DNA of 64,000 nucleotides from Streptomyces resistomycificus. Lineage in GTDB: Bacteria > Actinomycetota > Actinomycetes > Streptomycetales > Streptomycetaceae. A program made the position numbers and the translations under genes. The notes beneath the pieces are model-generated. The model had not been told where the DNA came from. It saw nothing but the letters and a program-made list of their open reading frames with translations, and searched no databases. Below are positions 32,680 through 42,400 of the stretch, piece after piece. How positions within the stretch are numbered: position 1 is the first letter of the stretch; each line of letters opens with the position of its first letter. The stretch lies in assembly GCF_001514265.1 (NCBI RefSeq), contig NZ_KQ948998.1, positions 1 to 64,000 on the forward strand, written 5' to 3'.

Positions 32680-34017
32680 ATGGCTTCCGGAACGCGTGCC
32701 CGGTCCCGTGACCGATCGCGGTCACGGGACTCCTCGGCGCCCCGGCAGACCGGGGCAACACCCCGGCGGACACCGGCGCAGCGGTCGGCCTCGCCGGGCG
32801 CGCTCCACCTCAGGGTGCGTTCGGGGCAGGGCGGGGCATTCCGGTTGCAACGCGTCGTTCTGCTGGAGATCGCACTCGCCGTCCTGCTCGTCGGATGGGT
32901 GATCGGGCCCGTCGCCCTGGCTGTCGCCGCTGTCGTCGCCGTGTGTCTGGTGCTCCTCTCCTTCCTGCGTCGCCGCGGCCGTTCGCTGCCCGAATGGCTC
33001 GCCACCGCAAGGGCGTTGCGGGCGCGTCAGCGCCGGGCGGAGAGCACGCCGATACCGGCGGGCACGGAACCGGGGCTCGCGCCGGCCGTGGAGTGCGACC
33101 CGACCCTGCGCACGAGCACGTACGCCGGCCGGGACCGCCGGTCCGTCGGCGTCATCGGGGACGGCACGTTCGTCACCGCCGTCCTCCAGGTGGAGGCCGA
33201 CGTCACCGCCCTGCGGGCCGAGCGCAACCGGCAGCCGCTGCCGATCTCGCTGGTGTACGACGCGCTGGACGTCGACGACGTCCGGCTCGAGTCGGCGCAG
33301 GTCGTGCTGCACACCCAGCCCGCGCCCGCGCTGCATCTGCCCCAGCAGTCGGTGGCCGTCGCCAACTACGCGCCCCTGCAGGAACAGACGGGGGCGCCTG
33401 CCGTACGCATCACATGGATCGCCTTGAAGCTCGACCCGGAGCTGTGCCCGGAGGCGGTGGAAGCGCGCGGCGGTGGTCTCCTCGGGGCCCAGAAGTGTGT
33501 CGTGCGCGCCGCCGATCACCTGGCGAGCCGGCTGACCGGGGCCGGGTTCCGTGCCACCCTCCTCGACGAGGAGGAGCTGACCTCCGCCATCGCCACCTCG
33601 GCCTGCGCCAACCCGCTGGTGACGGCGGAGGCCGGGCGGACGGAGACGCGGGAGCGGCGGACCGAGGAGTCCGGGCGGAGCTGGCGCTGCGACAACCGCA
33701 GGCACACCACGTACTGGATCCGCCGGTGGCCGTCGCTGGGCGGTGAGCGGGCGCCTTCGCTGCCGCAGTTGGTCGCCCTGGTCACGGCCGTCCCGGCGCT
33801 CGCCACCACCTTCAGTCTCACGCTCAACCGCGGGGAGCGGCAGGAGGTGTCGGTCACCGGCCACCTGCGGGTGACCGGGCGCAGCGACGAGGAACTCGTG
33901 GCTGCCAGGCAGGCGTTGCAGGGCGCGGCCCGGCACACCGGCACCGGTCTCGCCCGCCTCGACCGGGAACAGGTGCCCGGCATGCTCGCCACTCTGCCCC
34001 TCGGAGGTGTCCGGTGA
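32680..34017 (+). CDS. eccE: Type VII secretion protein EccE
   Basis: About 445 residues. A basic N-terminus precedes two adjacent hydrophobic helices (VVLLEIALAVLLVGWVIGPVALAVAAVVAVCLVLLSF, around residues 62-97). The cytoplasmic EccE domain follows (VGVIGDGTFVTAVLQVE, VRITWIALKLDPELCPEAV, TTYWIRRWP). The start is ATG 32680 or the GTG three bases before. It is divergent from eccB and overlaps the next gene by four bases (GTGA), so the two are co-translated. Confidence 0.9.
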   Translation: MASGTRARSRDRSRSRDSSAPRQTGATPRRTPAQRSASPGALHLRVRSGQGGAFRLQRVVLLEIALAVLLVGWVIGPVALAVAAVVAVCLVLLSFLRRRGRSLPEWLATARALRARQRRAESTPIPAGTEPGLAPAVECDPTLRTSTYAGRDRRSVGVIGDGTFVTAVLQVEADVTALRAERNRQPLPISLVYDALDVDDVRLESAQVVLHTQPAPALHLPQQSVAVANYAPLQEQTGAPAVRITWIALKLDPELCPEAVEARGGGLLGAQKCVVRAADHLASRLTGAGFRATLLDEEELTSAIATSACANPLVTAEAGRTETRERRTEESGRSWRCDNRRHTTYWIRRWPSLGGERAPSLPQLVALVTAVPALATTFSLTLNRGERQEVSVTGHLRVTGRSDEELVAARQALQGAARHTGTGLARLDREQVPGMLATLPLGGVR

Positions 34018-34799
34018 CGGCGATGACCACCCGCGCGGCACAGCCGCCCACCGGTCGCGGCGAGCCGCAGCCCTCCGCCCCGCAGCGGGCACGCGATCTG
34101 CTGCGCAGCGGCTTCGGACTGATCGGCCCGCGCCACGCCCGGCACTCCCTGCCGGTGGACCAGCTGGACGCGCTCACGCTTCCCATCGGGGACGACGGCG
34201 TCGTCATCGGCGTCGACGCCGACGGCCGGCCCGCCGTACTGGGGTTGAACCGGCCGACGGCGTACGACGTCGTCCTCATCGGCGGTCTGTGGACCGCCCA
34301 GGTCATCGCGCTCAGAGCGGCCGCGACGGGAGCCCGGGTCGCCGTGGAGACGGGGCGCCCGCAGGCCTGGATGCAGATGGTGCACGCCATGGGCGGCGGG
34401 CAGAACGGCCTGGCGGTGTACGAGGTCGGGCGGGTACCCCCGCAGGGCACCTCGGCCGGTACGCCGGTGCTGGTGGTGCGGGACTGCGGTATGCGTCCGC
34501 CGCGCGGCCGGGTGGTCTCCGGCCCCTGGCAGGCGGTGCTGACCCTGCTGCCGTATCTCAGCCCCGTGGCCCCGCGGCTGCTCAGACAGGCGCGGCTCGT
34601 CGGTGTGCAGCGCATCTCGCCGGACGAGGCCGCGGAGCTGGGCCGCGCGATGGCGCTGCCCCGGGCCGAGACGGACTCGCTGCCCGGCCTGGCGGACGGG
34701 CTCACGCTCTGGTGCACCGACCGCGACCGGCAGTATGTGTTGACCCAGCCCACCGACGCCGAGATCGGATTGTTGGGTATGCCTCGAAGGATGGACTGA
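34014..34799 (+). CDS. EccE-coupled T7SS accessory protein, unknown function
   Basis: A 261-residue soluble protein whose GTG start overlaps the eccE stop. Visible features are LPIGDDGVVIGVDADGRPAV, a Rossmann-like or strand-helix segment (DVVLIGGLWTAQVIALRAAA) and ALTLWCTDRDRQYVL near the end. I recognise no named domain. Coupling to eccE and position before the EspI-like ATPase indicate a role with the secretion machine, probably cytoplasmic; the specific function is unknown. Confidence 0.75.
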   Translation: MTAMTTRAAQPPTGRGEPQPSAPQRARDLLRSGFGLIGPRHARHSLPVDQLDALTLPIGDDGVVIGVDADGRPAVLGLNRPTAYDVVLIGGLWTAQVIALRAAATGARVAVETGRPQAWMQMVHAMGGGQNGLAVYEVGRVPPQGTSAGTPVLVVRDCGMRPPRGRVVSGPWQAVLTLLPYLSPVAPRLLRQARLVGVQRISPDEAAELGRAMALPRAETDSLPGLADGLTLWCTDRDRQYVLTQPTDAEIGLLGMPRRMD

Positions 34800-35142
34800 A
34801 TCAGCCGTCACCTGAAGCGAATTGACCATTCGGCGGCGATTGTTCCGCTTTGCCGTACACAAGCACACCCGCTTTCGGGCGGTTTGACTGCCCGGTGTGG
34901 CGCCGAGCACGGCACTTCGGGGACGGTTGTGACACTGGCGGCGGGCCCTGCCGGATGGACGGGCCTGCCGAGTTGGGGCGCGTGGTGATTAGGCTGGTAC
35001 CGGGCGCGATGCCAGAACCCGTGGACCGGGCGTCCGCGCCCCAGGGGGAGCCGGTGAATCGGACGACCTCGAACGACCAAGGCCGACAAGTAATGGTCGC
35101 CCCGGCACGGCATGAGGGTGCTCGACCACACCAGGAGGAATT
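34800..35142 (+). promoter_or_regulatory. Leader/promoter region of the EspI-like gene
   Basis: A 343-base gap without a supported gene. A TAGGCT hexamer at 34990-34995 is a typical Streptomyces -10, but no convincing -35 precedes it. An AGGAGG ribosome site lies five bases before the GTG at 35143. Confidence 0.35.
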
Positions 35143-38100
35143 GTGAGCAGCGATCGGGACGGGATCCGCGGGGGCTGGGCCACACCCGACGATGACCAGC
35201 CCGACGCGGAGTCCTCCATCGAGATGACCGGCGAGTTCACCATCGACTACGCGCCGCCCGCCTGGTACACGCAGAACGCGGGCGACGGGGCCTCCGGACA
35301 GCCTGGCGCCGGCACCGGCGGTGGCGCCCCGAGTGCGCCGGCGCACCAGGCACCCGCGCCGCACAGCCCCTCCCCCGTTCCGCCCCCGCCGGACAACTCC
35401 TTCCCGGGACCCGCTCCGACGCCTCCGCCCGCCCCGCACCCGATGGGGGAGCCGACGGCCCCGCCCGGGCCGTACGCGGAGAGTGGCTTCGAGCTGCAGC
35501 GACCGCAGGCTCAGCCGGGTGCGCAGACGCCGTGGGCTCCGGCCGCTCCCGACGCGCACGTCGCACCGCCCGCGGCCCCGGTCGCACCCCCGGTGACCCC
35601 CGCGCCCCCCGTCACCCCGGCGCCGCCCGTGGCCCCGGCCCAGCCCGCGCCTGTCTCCCCGCCTCCTTTCGGCGAGGACGAGTCCGGGAACGGTGATCTG
35701 GAGAGCGGCGCCACCATGCGTTTCTCCGCCGCTTCCCTGAAGCAGGAGATCGCGGAGCTCGCCGCCGCGGCCGAGGCGGCCGGCACCGACACGGGGTCCG
35801 GGTCCGGGCAGGCCGGCCAGAAGCCCGCCGACGAGAAGGACGGCGAGGCCGCGGCCGAGGGAACCTCCGCGGACGCCTCCGTCTCGTCCGGTGACGCCGA
35901 CAGCGACGCCGAGGGCGACAGCGACGGTACGCCCGCGGACTCGACCGGCGTCGGCGGCGATGCCGGCCCGGGCGACAGCGCGGACGCCTCCGTCGACTCC
36001 GCCCCCCAGGACGCGGAGAGCGGCGACGACACGGAGGCTGCGGCCTCCGGATCCGAGAGCCCCTCTGCGGCGGACGGTGAGACAGCGACCGCCTCGGCGC
36101 AGGACGCCGCCGCCGACGCCGCCGACCAGCCCGGAGCGGAGGCCGCCGCGCAGGCCGCACAGGCCGCCGGCTGGGCTCCCCCGCCGGCGCCGCAGAGCGG
36201 GGTGCCGCCGCTGCCGCCGTCGTACCAGCCCGCCGCGCCGACCACCGCGCCGCAGTGGCCCGCACAACCGCAGCCGGATCCCTCGGCGCCCGCACAGGGG
36301 CCGGCCGCTCCGGCCCAGCAGCCGCCCTTCCAGCCGCAGGCGCCGCAGCCCGCGCCGACCGGCTGGAACCAGCCCGCGCCGACACCGCCGGGCCCGGACA
36401 CCCCTCCGTCCCAGCCCCAGCCCGGCTACGGCTTCCCGCAACCCCCCGCCCCCAACGCGCAGGGTGGCTACGGCTTCCCTCACCCCGGCACCCCCACCGC
36501 ACCGGCGGCACCGAACACCCAGCAGCCCCCGGCCCCGCAACCGGGTGGCTACGGCTTCCCACAGCCCCCGGCACCCAACGCCCAAGGCGGCTACGGCTTC
36601 CCGCAACCCCCCGCACCCAACGCGCACAACGCGCAGGGTGGCTACGGCTTCCCGCACCCCGGCACCCCCACCGCACCGGCACCGAACACCCAGCAGCCCC
36701 CGGCCCCGCAACCGGGTGGCTACGGCTTCCCACAACCTCCGGCACCCAACGCCCAAGGCGGCTACGGCTTCCCGCAGCCCCCGGCACAGCAGGGCGGGCC
36801 CGCGCAACCGCACCCCGGCGCTCCGCAGCCCCAGCCCGACGGCCGGCCCCCGCACGGCGGCCCGCAGGCGCCGCAGTTCGCCCAGCACCCCCACCAGCCG
36901 CAGCCCCAGCCGGCCGTCGACCCCCGCACCGGTGCCGCCTGGCCGCAAGCCGTGCAGCACGACCAGCGGGAGCCCGCCAACCCCGGTGCCGCCCCGCTCG
37001 GTTACACCGCGGCCGTGGAGCTGTCCTCCGACCGCCTGCTCAACAGCAAGAAGCAGAAGGCGAAGAGCAGCCGACCGGTGGCCGGCGGCAAGTTCAAGCT
37101 CGGCGGGAAGAAGGAAGAGGCAGAGCGCCAGCGGAAGTTGGAGCTCATCCGCACCCCGGTGCTCTCCTGCTACCGGATCGCCGTCATCAGCCTCAAGGGC
37201 GGCGTCGGCAAGACGACCACGACCACCGCGCTCGGCTCCACACTCGCCACCGAGCGACAGGACAAGATCCTCGCGATCGACGCCAACCCGGACGCCGGCA
37301 CGCTCGGCCGCCGGGTCCGCCGCGAGACCGGGGCCACCATCCGTGACCTCGTCCAGGCGATCCCGTACCTCAACTCGTACATGGACATCCGGCGCTTCAC
37401 CTCCCAGGCGCCGTCCGGCCTGGAGATCATCGCCAACGACGTCGACCCGGCGGTGTCGACCACGTTCAACGACGAGGACTACCGGCGCGCGATCGACGTG
37501 CTGGGCAACCAGTACCCGGTGATCCTCACCGACTCCGGCACCGGTCTGCTCTACAGCGCCATGCGCGGTGTGCTCGACCTCGCCGACCAGCTGATCATCA
37601 TCTCGACGCCGTCCGTGGACGGTGCCAGCAGCGCCAGCACGACGCTGGACTGGCTGTCCGCGCACGGGTACGCGGACCTCGTGTCGCGGTCCATCACCGT
37701 CATCTCGGGTGTCCGCGAGACCGGCAAGATGATCAAGGTCGAGGACATCGTCAGCCACTTCGAGACGCGTTGCCGCGGCGTGATCGTCGTGCCCTTCGAC
37801 GAGCATCTCGCCGCCGGTGCCGAGGTCGACCTCGACATGATGCGGCCCAAGGTGCGCGAGGCGTACTTCAACCTCGCGGCGATGGTCGCCGAGGACTTCG
37901 TACGCCACCAGCAGATGCACGGCCTGTGGACGGCCAACGGCAACCCGCCCCCGGTGGCGGCACCGCCGATGCCCGGCCAGCAGCAGATGCCGGGGCAGCC
38001 GTATCCCGGCCAGGCTCCCGGACAGCCGGGTCCGTACCCGCAGCAGCCGCAGCCCGGCCAGCAGTACCCGGGCCAGCCCTACCCCCAGCCCGGTCAGCCG

Positions 38101-38229
38101 CCCGCCCAGCCCGGGCAGCCGTACCCGCACCCCGGGGCTCAGCCCTATCCCGCGCAGCCGGGTCAGCCCTACCCCGGTCACCCGCAGCAGGACGGGCAGG
38201 CTCCGCCTCCTCCCCCGCCGCAGCAGTAG
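35143..38229 (+). CDS. EspI-like proline-rich protein with MinD/ParA ATPase domain
   Basis: A 1028-residue protein from GTG 35143 behind a perfect AGGAGG. Residues 1-620 are Pro/Ala/Gln-rich and acidic, including seven GYGFP motifs in near-identical repeats (about residues 425-548). Residues ~675-930 form a MinD/ParA-type ATPase: deviant Walker A KGGVGKTTTTT beginning at Lys685, then ILAIDANPDAGTLGRRV and VILTDSGTGLL. The tail is again Pro/Gln/Gly-rich. This architecture matches mycobacterial EspI (Rv3876), an ATPase that modulates ESX-1 activity under low ATP. That comparison rests on layout and remembered family features. Confidence 0.85.
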   Translation: MSSDRDGIRGGWATPDDDQPDAESSIEMTGEFTIDYAPPAWYTQNAGDGASGQPGAGTGGGAPSAPAHQAPAPHSPSPVPPPPDNSFPGPAPTPPPAPHPMGEPTAPPGPYAESGFELQRPQAQPGAQTPWAPAAPDAHVAPPAAPVAPPVTPAPPVTPAPPVAPAQPAPVSPPPFGEDESGNGDLESGATMRFSAASLKQEIAELAAAAEAAGTDTGSGSGQAGQKPADEKDGEAAAEGTSADASVSSGDADSDAEGDSDGTPADSTGVGGDAGPGDSADASVDSAPQDAESGDDTEAAASGSESPSAADGETATASAQDAAADAADQPGAEAAAQAAQAAGWAPPPAPQSGVPPLPPSYQPAAPTTAPQWPAQPQPDPSAPAQGPAAPAQQPPFQPQAPQPAPTGWNQPAPTPPGPDTPPSQPQPGYGFPQPPAPNAQGGYGFPHPGTPTAPAAPNTQQPPAPQPGGYGFPQPPAPNAQGGYGFPQPPAPNAHNAQGGYGFPHPGTPTAPAPNTQQPPAPQPGGYGFPQPPAPNAQGGYGFPQPPAQQGGPAQPHPGAPQPQPDGRPPHGGPQAPQFAQHPHQPQPQPAVDPRTGAAWPQAVQHDQREPANPGAAPLGYTAAVELSSDRLLNSKKQKAKSSRPVAGGKFKLGGKKEEAERQRKLELIRTPVLSCYRIAVISLKGGVGKTTTTTALGSTLATERQDKILAIDANPDAGTLGRRVRRETGATIRDLVQAIPYLNSYMDIRRFTSQAPSGLEIIANDVDPAVSTTFNDEDYRRAIDVLGNQYPVILTDSGTGLLYSAMRGVLDLADQLIIISTPSVDGASSASTTLDWLSAHGYADLVSRSITVISGVRETGKMIKVEDIVSHFETRCRGVIVVPFDEHLAAGAEVDLDMMRPKVREAYFNLAAMVAEDFVRHQQMHGLWTANGNPPPVAAPPMPGQQQMPGQPYPGQAPGQPGPYPQQPQPGQQYPGQPYPQPGQPPAQPGQPYPHPGAQPYPAQPGQPYPGHPQQDGQAPPPPPPQQ
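36463..36776 (+). repeat. Duplicated ~140-bp coding repeat in the EspI-like gene
   Basis: Two near-identical in-frame copies (36463-36605 and 36637-36776) differ by one 3-bp deletion and a few silent changes. Each encodes three GYGFP motifs with Pro-rich spacers. Such repeats can expand or contract by recombination. Confidence 0.85.
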
Positions 38230-38235
38230 GAGCAC

Positions 38236-38279
38236 ACGAACAGGCGGCCGGTGCCACAGGGCACCGGCCGCCTGTTCGT
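38236..38279. terminator. Bidirectional terminator
   Basis: A 20-bp perfect stem (38236-38255 with 38260-38279) around an ACAG loop lies between the convergent EspI-like gene and ribF. Confidence 0.88.
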
Positions 38280-38292
38280 CGTCGCGCAGGCC

Positions 38293-39249
38293 TTACCCGG
38301 CGGGAGTCGCTGCGGCGATCAGCTCCCGGCACCGCTTGACGTCCTCGGCCATCTGCACCAGCAGTGCGTCCAGCGTGTCGAACTTCGCCTGACCGCGGAC
38401 GAAGGAGAGGAAGTCCACGGCGACGTGCAGGCCGTACAGGTCGAGGCCGACGCGGTCGATGGCGTACGCCTCCACCGTGCGCTCGGTGCCGTCGAACTGC
38501 GGGTTGGTGCCGACGGAGATCGCGGCCGGCATCGCCTCGCCCTGGGTGTGCAGCCAGCCGGCGTAGACGCCGTCGGCGGGGATGGCGGTGTGGGGCAGCG
38601 TCTCCACGTTCGCGGTGGGGAAGCCGAGCTCCCGTCCCCGCTGAGCCCCGCGGACGACCACGCCCTCCACGCGGTGCGGACGGCCCAGGATCTCGGCCGC
38701 GCCCTCGACGTCGCCCCCGGCGACCAGGCGCCGGGTCAGGGTGGAGGAGAACGGCTCGCCGCCGCCCGCCGTGCCGGACACGTACAGGTCTACGACCTCG
38801 ACCTCGAAGTCGTAGACCTTGCCCTGCTCGGCGAGGAGTTCCACGTTCCCGGCGGCCTTGTGGCCGAAGCGGAAGTTGGGGCCCTCGACGACCGCCCTGG
38901 CGTGCAGCTTGTCGATCAGGACCTTGACGACGAAGTCGGCCGGGGACAGCTTCGAGAACTCCGTGGTGAAGGGGAGGATCAGGAGCGCGTCCACGCCCAG
39001 CTCGGCCATCAGTTCGGCACGACGGTGGTACGGGGCGAGCAGCGGCGGGTGGCTGCCGGGGCGCACGACCTCGCTGGGGTGCGGGTCGAAGGTGACGACC
39101 ACGGCGGGAACGCCCAGCTCACGGGCGCGCTCCACGGCGTGCCGGATGATCAGCTGGTGCCCGCGGTGGACCCCGTCGTAGGAACCGATGGTGACGACGC
39201 TGCGCCCCCAGTCCTCGGGGATGTCCTCCAAGCCACGCCAGCGCTGCAC
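38293..39249 (-). CDS. ribF: Bifunctional riboflavin kinase/FAD synthetase
   Basis: RibF phosphorylates riboflavin to FMN and adenylates it to FAD. The nucleotidyltransferase domain has the IGSYDGVHRGHQ motif near residue 27 and TFDPHPSEVVRP. The C-terminal riboflavin-kinase domain has GRELGFPTANV and DGVYAGW. The GTG at 39249 with GAGGAG upstream gives 318 residues, the usual length. It is at the end of the truB-rbfA-infB gene neighbourhood. Confidence 0.95.
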   Translation of the reverse strand: MQRWRGLEDIPEDWGRSVVTIGSYDGVHRGHQLIIRHAVERARELGVPAVVVTFDPHPSEVVRPGSHPPLLAPYHRRAELMAELGVDALLILPFTTEFSKLSPADFVVKVLIDKLHARAVVEGPNFRFGHKAAGNVELLAEQGKVYDFEVEVVDLYVSGTAGGGEPFSSTLTRRLVAGGDVEGAAEILGRPHRVEGVVVRGAQRGRELGFPTANVETLPHTAIPADGVYAGWLHTQGEAMPAAISVGTNPQFDGTERTVEAYAIDRVGLDLYGLHVAVDFLSFVRGQAKFDTLDALLVQMAEDVKRCRELIAAATPAG

Positions 39250-39424
39250 TGTGACTGCTCCTCGTCGCAAACTCGTCGAACCCGCGTCCGTGGTGGTCCT
39301 CACGCGGGTCTGTCTCACTCGGTCTGTCTCACGCAGGTCTAAGGGTGCCATGCCGGGTGCTTCCTGCCCGCATCGGCATGGGCGCTGTGACCCGGCGCAC
39401 GTGTACCCGCCGGTGGGGTACCGG

Positions 39425-42400
39425 TCAGGCGGACACGCGTACGCCCGCCAGGTTCTCGATCATCCGCCGCGCGCTCGGCCCCACCACGGCCGCCCACTCC
39501 TGAGGGGTCTCGGTCAGCCAGCCGGTCACCAGCGCGGCGAATCCGGGGATGTGCCGTGCGAGGTCGACGAGGCCGCGGTCGAAGCGGGTCGCGCCGTCCG
39601 GGGTGCGCACCAGGAGGAGACCGGCACGGTGGACGAGGTCGCGAACGCCGCCGGGGTCCTCGACGGGCTCGGAAGCGGTGCGCTCGACCGCCGCGTGCAG
39701 CACCGCGATCAGGACGGACGGGTCGTGTTCCTCGGCGAGGAGGACCTCGAGGAGTTCCTGGCGCAGGGGGCGGGATACGGGGGTGCCGGGTGCGGCGAGG
39801 ACGGCCGCGAGGGCGGCCCGCACCTGCTCCGGGCCGCCGTCGAGCAACCCGGTCACCAGGGGGAGCAGGACCGCCCGGGCGGCGGGGCCGTGGTCAAGCC
39901 GCCGGTCCACGTACGCCGCCACGTCCACCGCCGTCTCCGGGCGAAGCTCCACCGCCTCCCGGACGAGTGCGGCCACCCTGCGGGCCGGTGCGGGCGTGGT
40001 GACGTCGGCGAGCGTGCGCAGCGTCGCCCCGGCGTCCGGGCCGCGCAACCGGGCCCGGAAGGCGTCGAGGACCGGGTCCGGGTGGGTCGCGAGGGCGGGC
40101 ACCAGCGCGCTCGGCGGCAACTGCGGGTCGTCGGCCGCGAAGAGCGCGAGCGCCTGCGGGAGATGCCGGGCGCGGGTGGCCGGGTCCCGTACCAGCAGTG
40201 CGAGCGCACCGCCGTGCAGAGCGCGGTCGGCGGGGCGGACCAGCAGGGCGAGGGCGGCGTAGCGCAGCAGTTCGCGGTCGGCCTCGGTGCCCACCTGCGG
40301 GGCGGCGCGCAGTCCGTACGTGACCGCCGCGGCCCGCCGCGTCGGCCGCTCGTCGCGCGCCCACCGGTCCACGGCCCGGCACACGGCCGACGGCTCGTCC
40401 TCCGCCAGTACGGCGAGCAGTTCGTCGGCCCTGCCGTGCGCGCTGTCGACGAGCACCTCGGTCAGATCGTCCAGGGCCCGGCCCCGGTGCGTGTGCAGCA
40501 GCGCCTGCGCGGCCTTCGCCACGGTCGCGTGCGGGGTGGCGGGCAGCGGCCGCTCGTCGTCGAACCAGCGGGCAAGGAGCGGCTGTACGGCGGTGGGGTC
40601 GGCGCCGAGCAGTCGCGCGGCGGCGTCCAGGAACCGCGGGCCGGGCTCGTGGGGCGGGCGGTCGGCGAGGACGAGCCGGCGCAGCAGGTCGAAGCGGTCG
40701 TCCTCGTCGAGCCGCAGGGCGGTCCAGAAGTCGGGGCCGAACTCGGCGGGCAGCGGGTGCTCCTCGTGCCGCCAGGCCACCATCCGGTCGGTGAGCAGCC
40801 GCAGGACTACGCAGTACGGCGTCGCGTCGGGCACGCGCCGCAGGACCTCGGCGAGGAGGCGCGCGGCCCACCAGGAGTGCGGGTCGGTGTCGAGCGCGTG
40901 CACCAACTCCTCCAGGCGAACGGCGAGTTGACGGGGACCTTGCTGGCGGGCGAGGAGTAGCAGGGCTTGGACGACGGGGCCGATGCGGTGGTGCGGCACG
41001 GGCGCCGGGTGGTCGCCGTACGGGTGGGTGCGGCGACGGTGGACCAGGGCGTGCAGCGCCTCGTCGAGGTCGAGGTGCGTGCCCTGGAGCCAGTCGGCGA
41101 GTTCCTCGTGCGCGAAGCGGTAGCCGCCGCCCGCGGGGACCAGGAGGCCTTCGGTGAGCACGGCTGACGCCCAGCCGGTGCCGCCGCCGAGGCGCGCGGG
41201 TGCCAGACCCCACGGGAACACCGTCTCGAACGACTCCCGGTCCAGCTCGCCCTGCCCGGGGCCGAGGCTGCGCCGGGCGGCCTCGTGGACCTGGCCGGAG
41301 ACCCTCGCCGCGAGTCGGCGGACGGCGGTGCCGCGGAGGCCGGCCTGGGCGGCCAGGCGTACGGCGACGCGCAGGCACATCAGGTCGAGGTACGCGGACA
41401 GGACGTCGTGTCGGTCCAGGCGGGATTCGGGGGCGTCGGGGGCGTCCGGACGGGCCGCACGGATCTCGGCCAGGAGGCGGAGGGTGAGGGGGTGGCCGGC
41501 ATCGGCAGCCGCCAGGACGCCCTCGGGGACGCGGTACCGCGCGCGTGCCCGGCGGGCCTCGTCCTGGTGCAGGTCGCCGAGACGGACGCACGGGGGGATC
41601 CGTGCCGGACGTTCCTCGGCTCCGCCGCCGGTCGGCCGGTGCAGCAGCTCCGCCGGGAACCGCACGCCCTCCCAGTACTCCTCCCGACACGCCACCACCA
41701 TCCGCGCCCCCGTCTCCCCCAGCCACTCCGCGGTCCTCTCGGTCCACTCGGCGAGGCGGTGGGCCAGGACCGGCGGCATCTCCTCGGGACCGTCGAGAAG
41801 CAGCAGAAGAGGTCGCCCGGCGGCACGGGCGAGGTCCGCGAGCCGCTCGGGGGAGATGTCCCCGAGGCCGGTCGGCCCGCTGTCCGTGCCGCCCCGGCGA
41901 GGACCTCGCTCACCGCTCACGGCGCCGCCGTCTCCCCCACCGCAGCCCCGGTCGGCGCTCGCGGCGTCACCGTCGTGCCGACCACGGCCCCACTCTGCGC
42001 GTCCGCTGCCGCCGTCCCGCGCGCCCGCCGCCTCCTCGCAGACCTCCGAGCGGCCCCGCTGCACGCCTGCGACACCGCACTCGTCTTCTCCGTCACTACC
42101 GGCCGTCGCCTGGTCCGACGCCGAGACGATGCGGGCCGCGCGGACCAGCGCCCGCCGCGCCGCGTCCGCGACCGACCCGTCGTCGTCCCTGAGATCGGCG
42201 CCCCGCAGCCACAGGGTGGGCGCCGGATGCGCACCGTGGTGGCGCCGGGCTGCGAGGGCGGCGAGTTCGGTCGTGCGTCCGCTGCCGGGCGCCCCGACCA
42301 GCCCCAGCACGGCGGCCGTCCCTTCGGCGAACGCGGCGAACTCCGCTGTGACGGCGGCGCGTTCGACGGGCACCGCCCCGGCCGGCGAACCCGCGCCCGT

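Noticed and set aside
34801..38235. A 1144-residue open frame opposite the EspI-like gene
   Set aside because: Composition is an antisense product of Pro/Ala/Gln codons; the plus strand has AGGAGG and a MinD domain.
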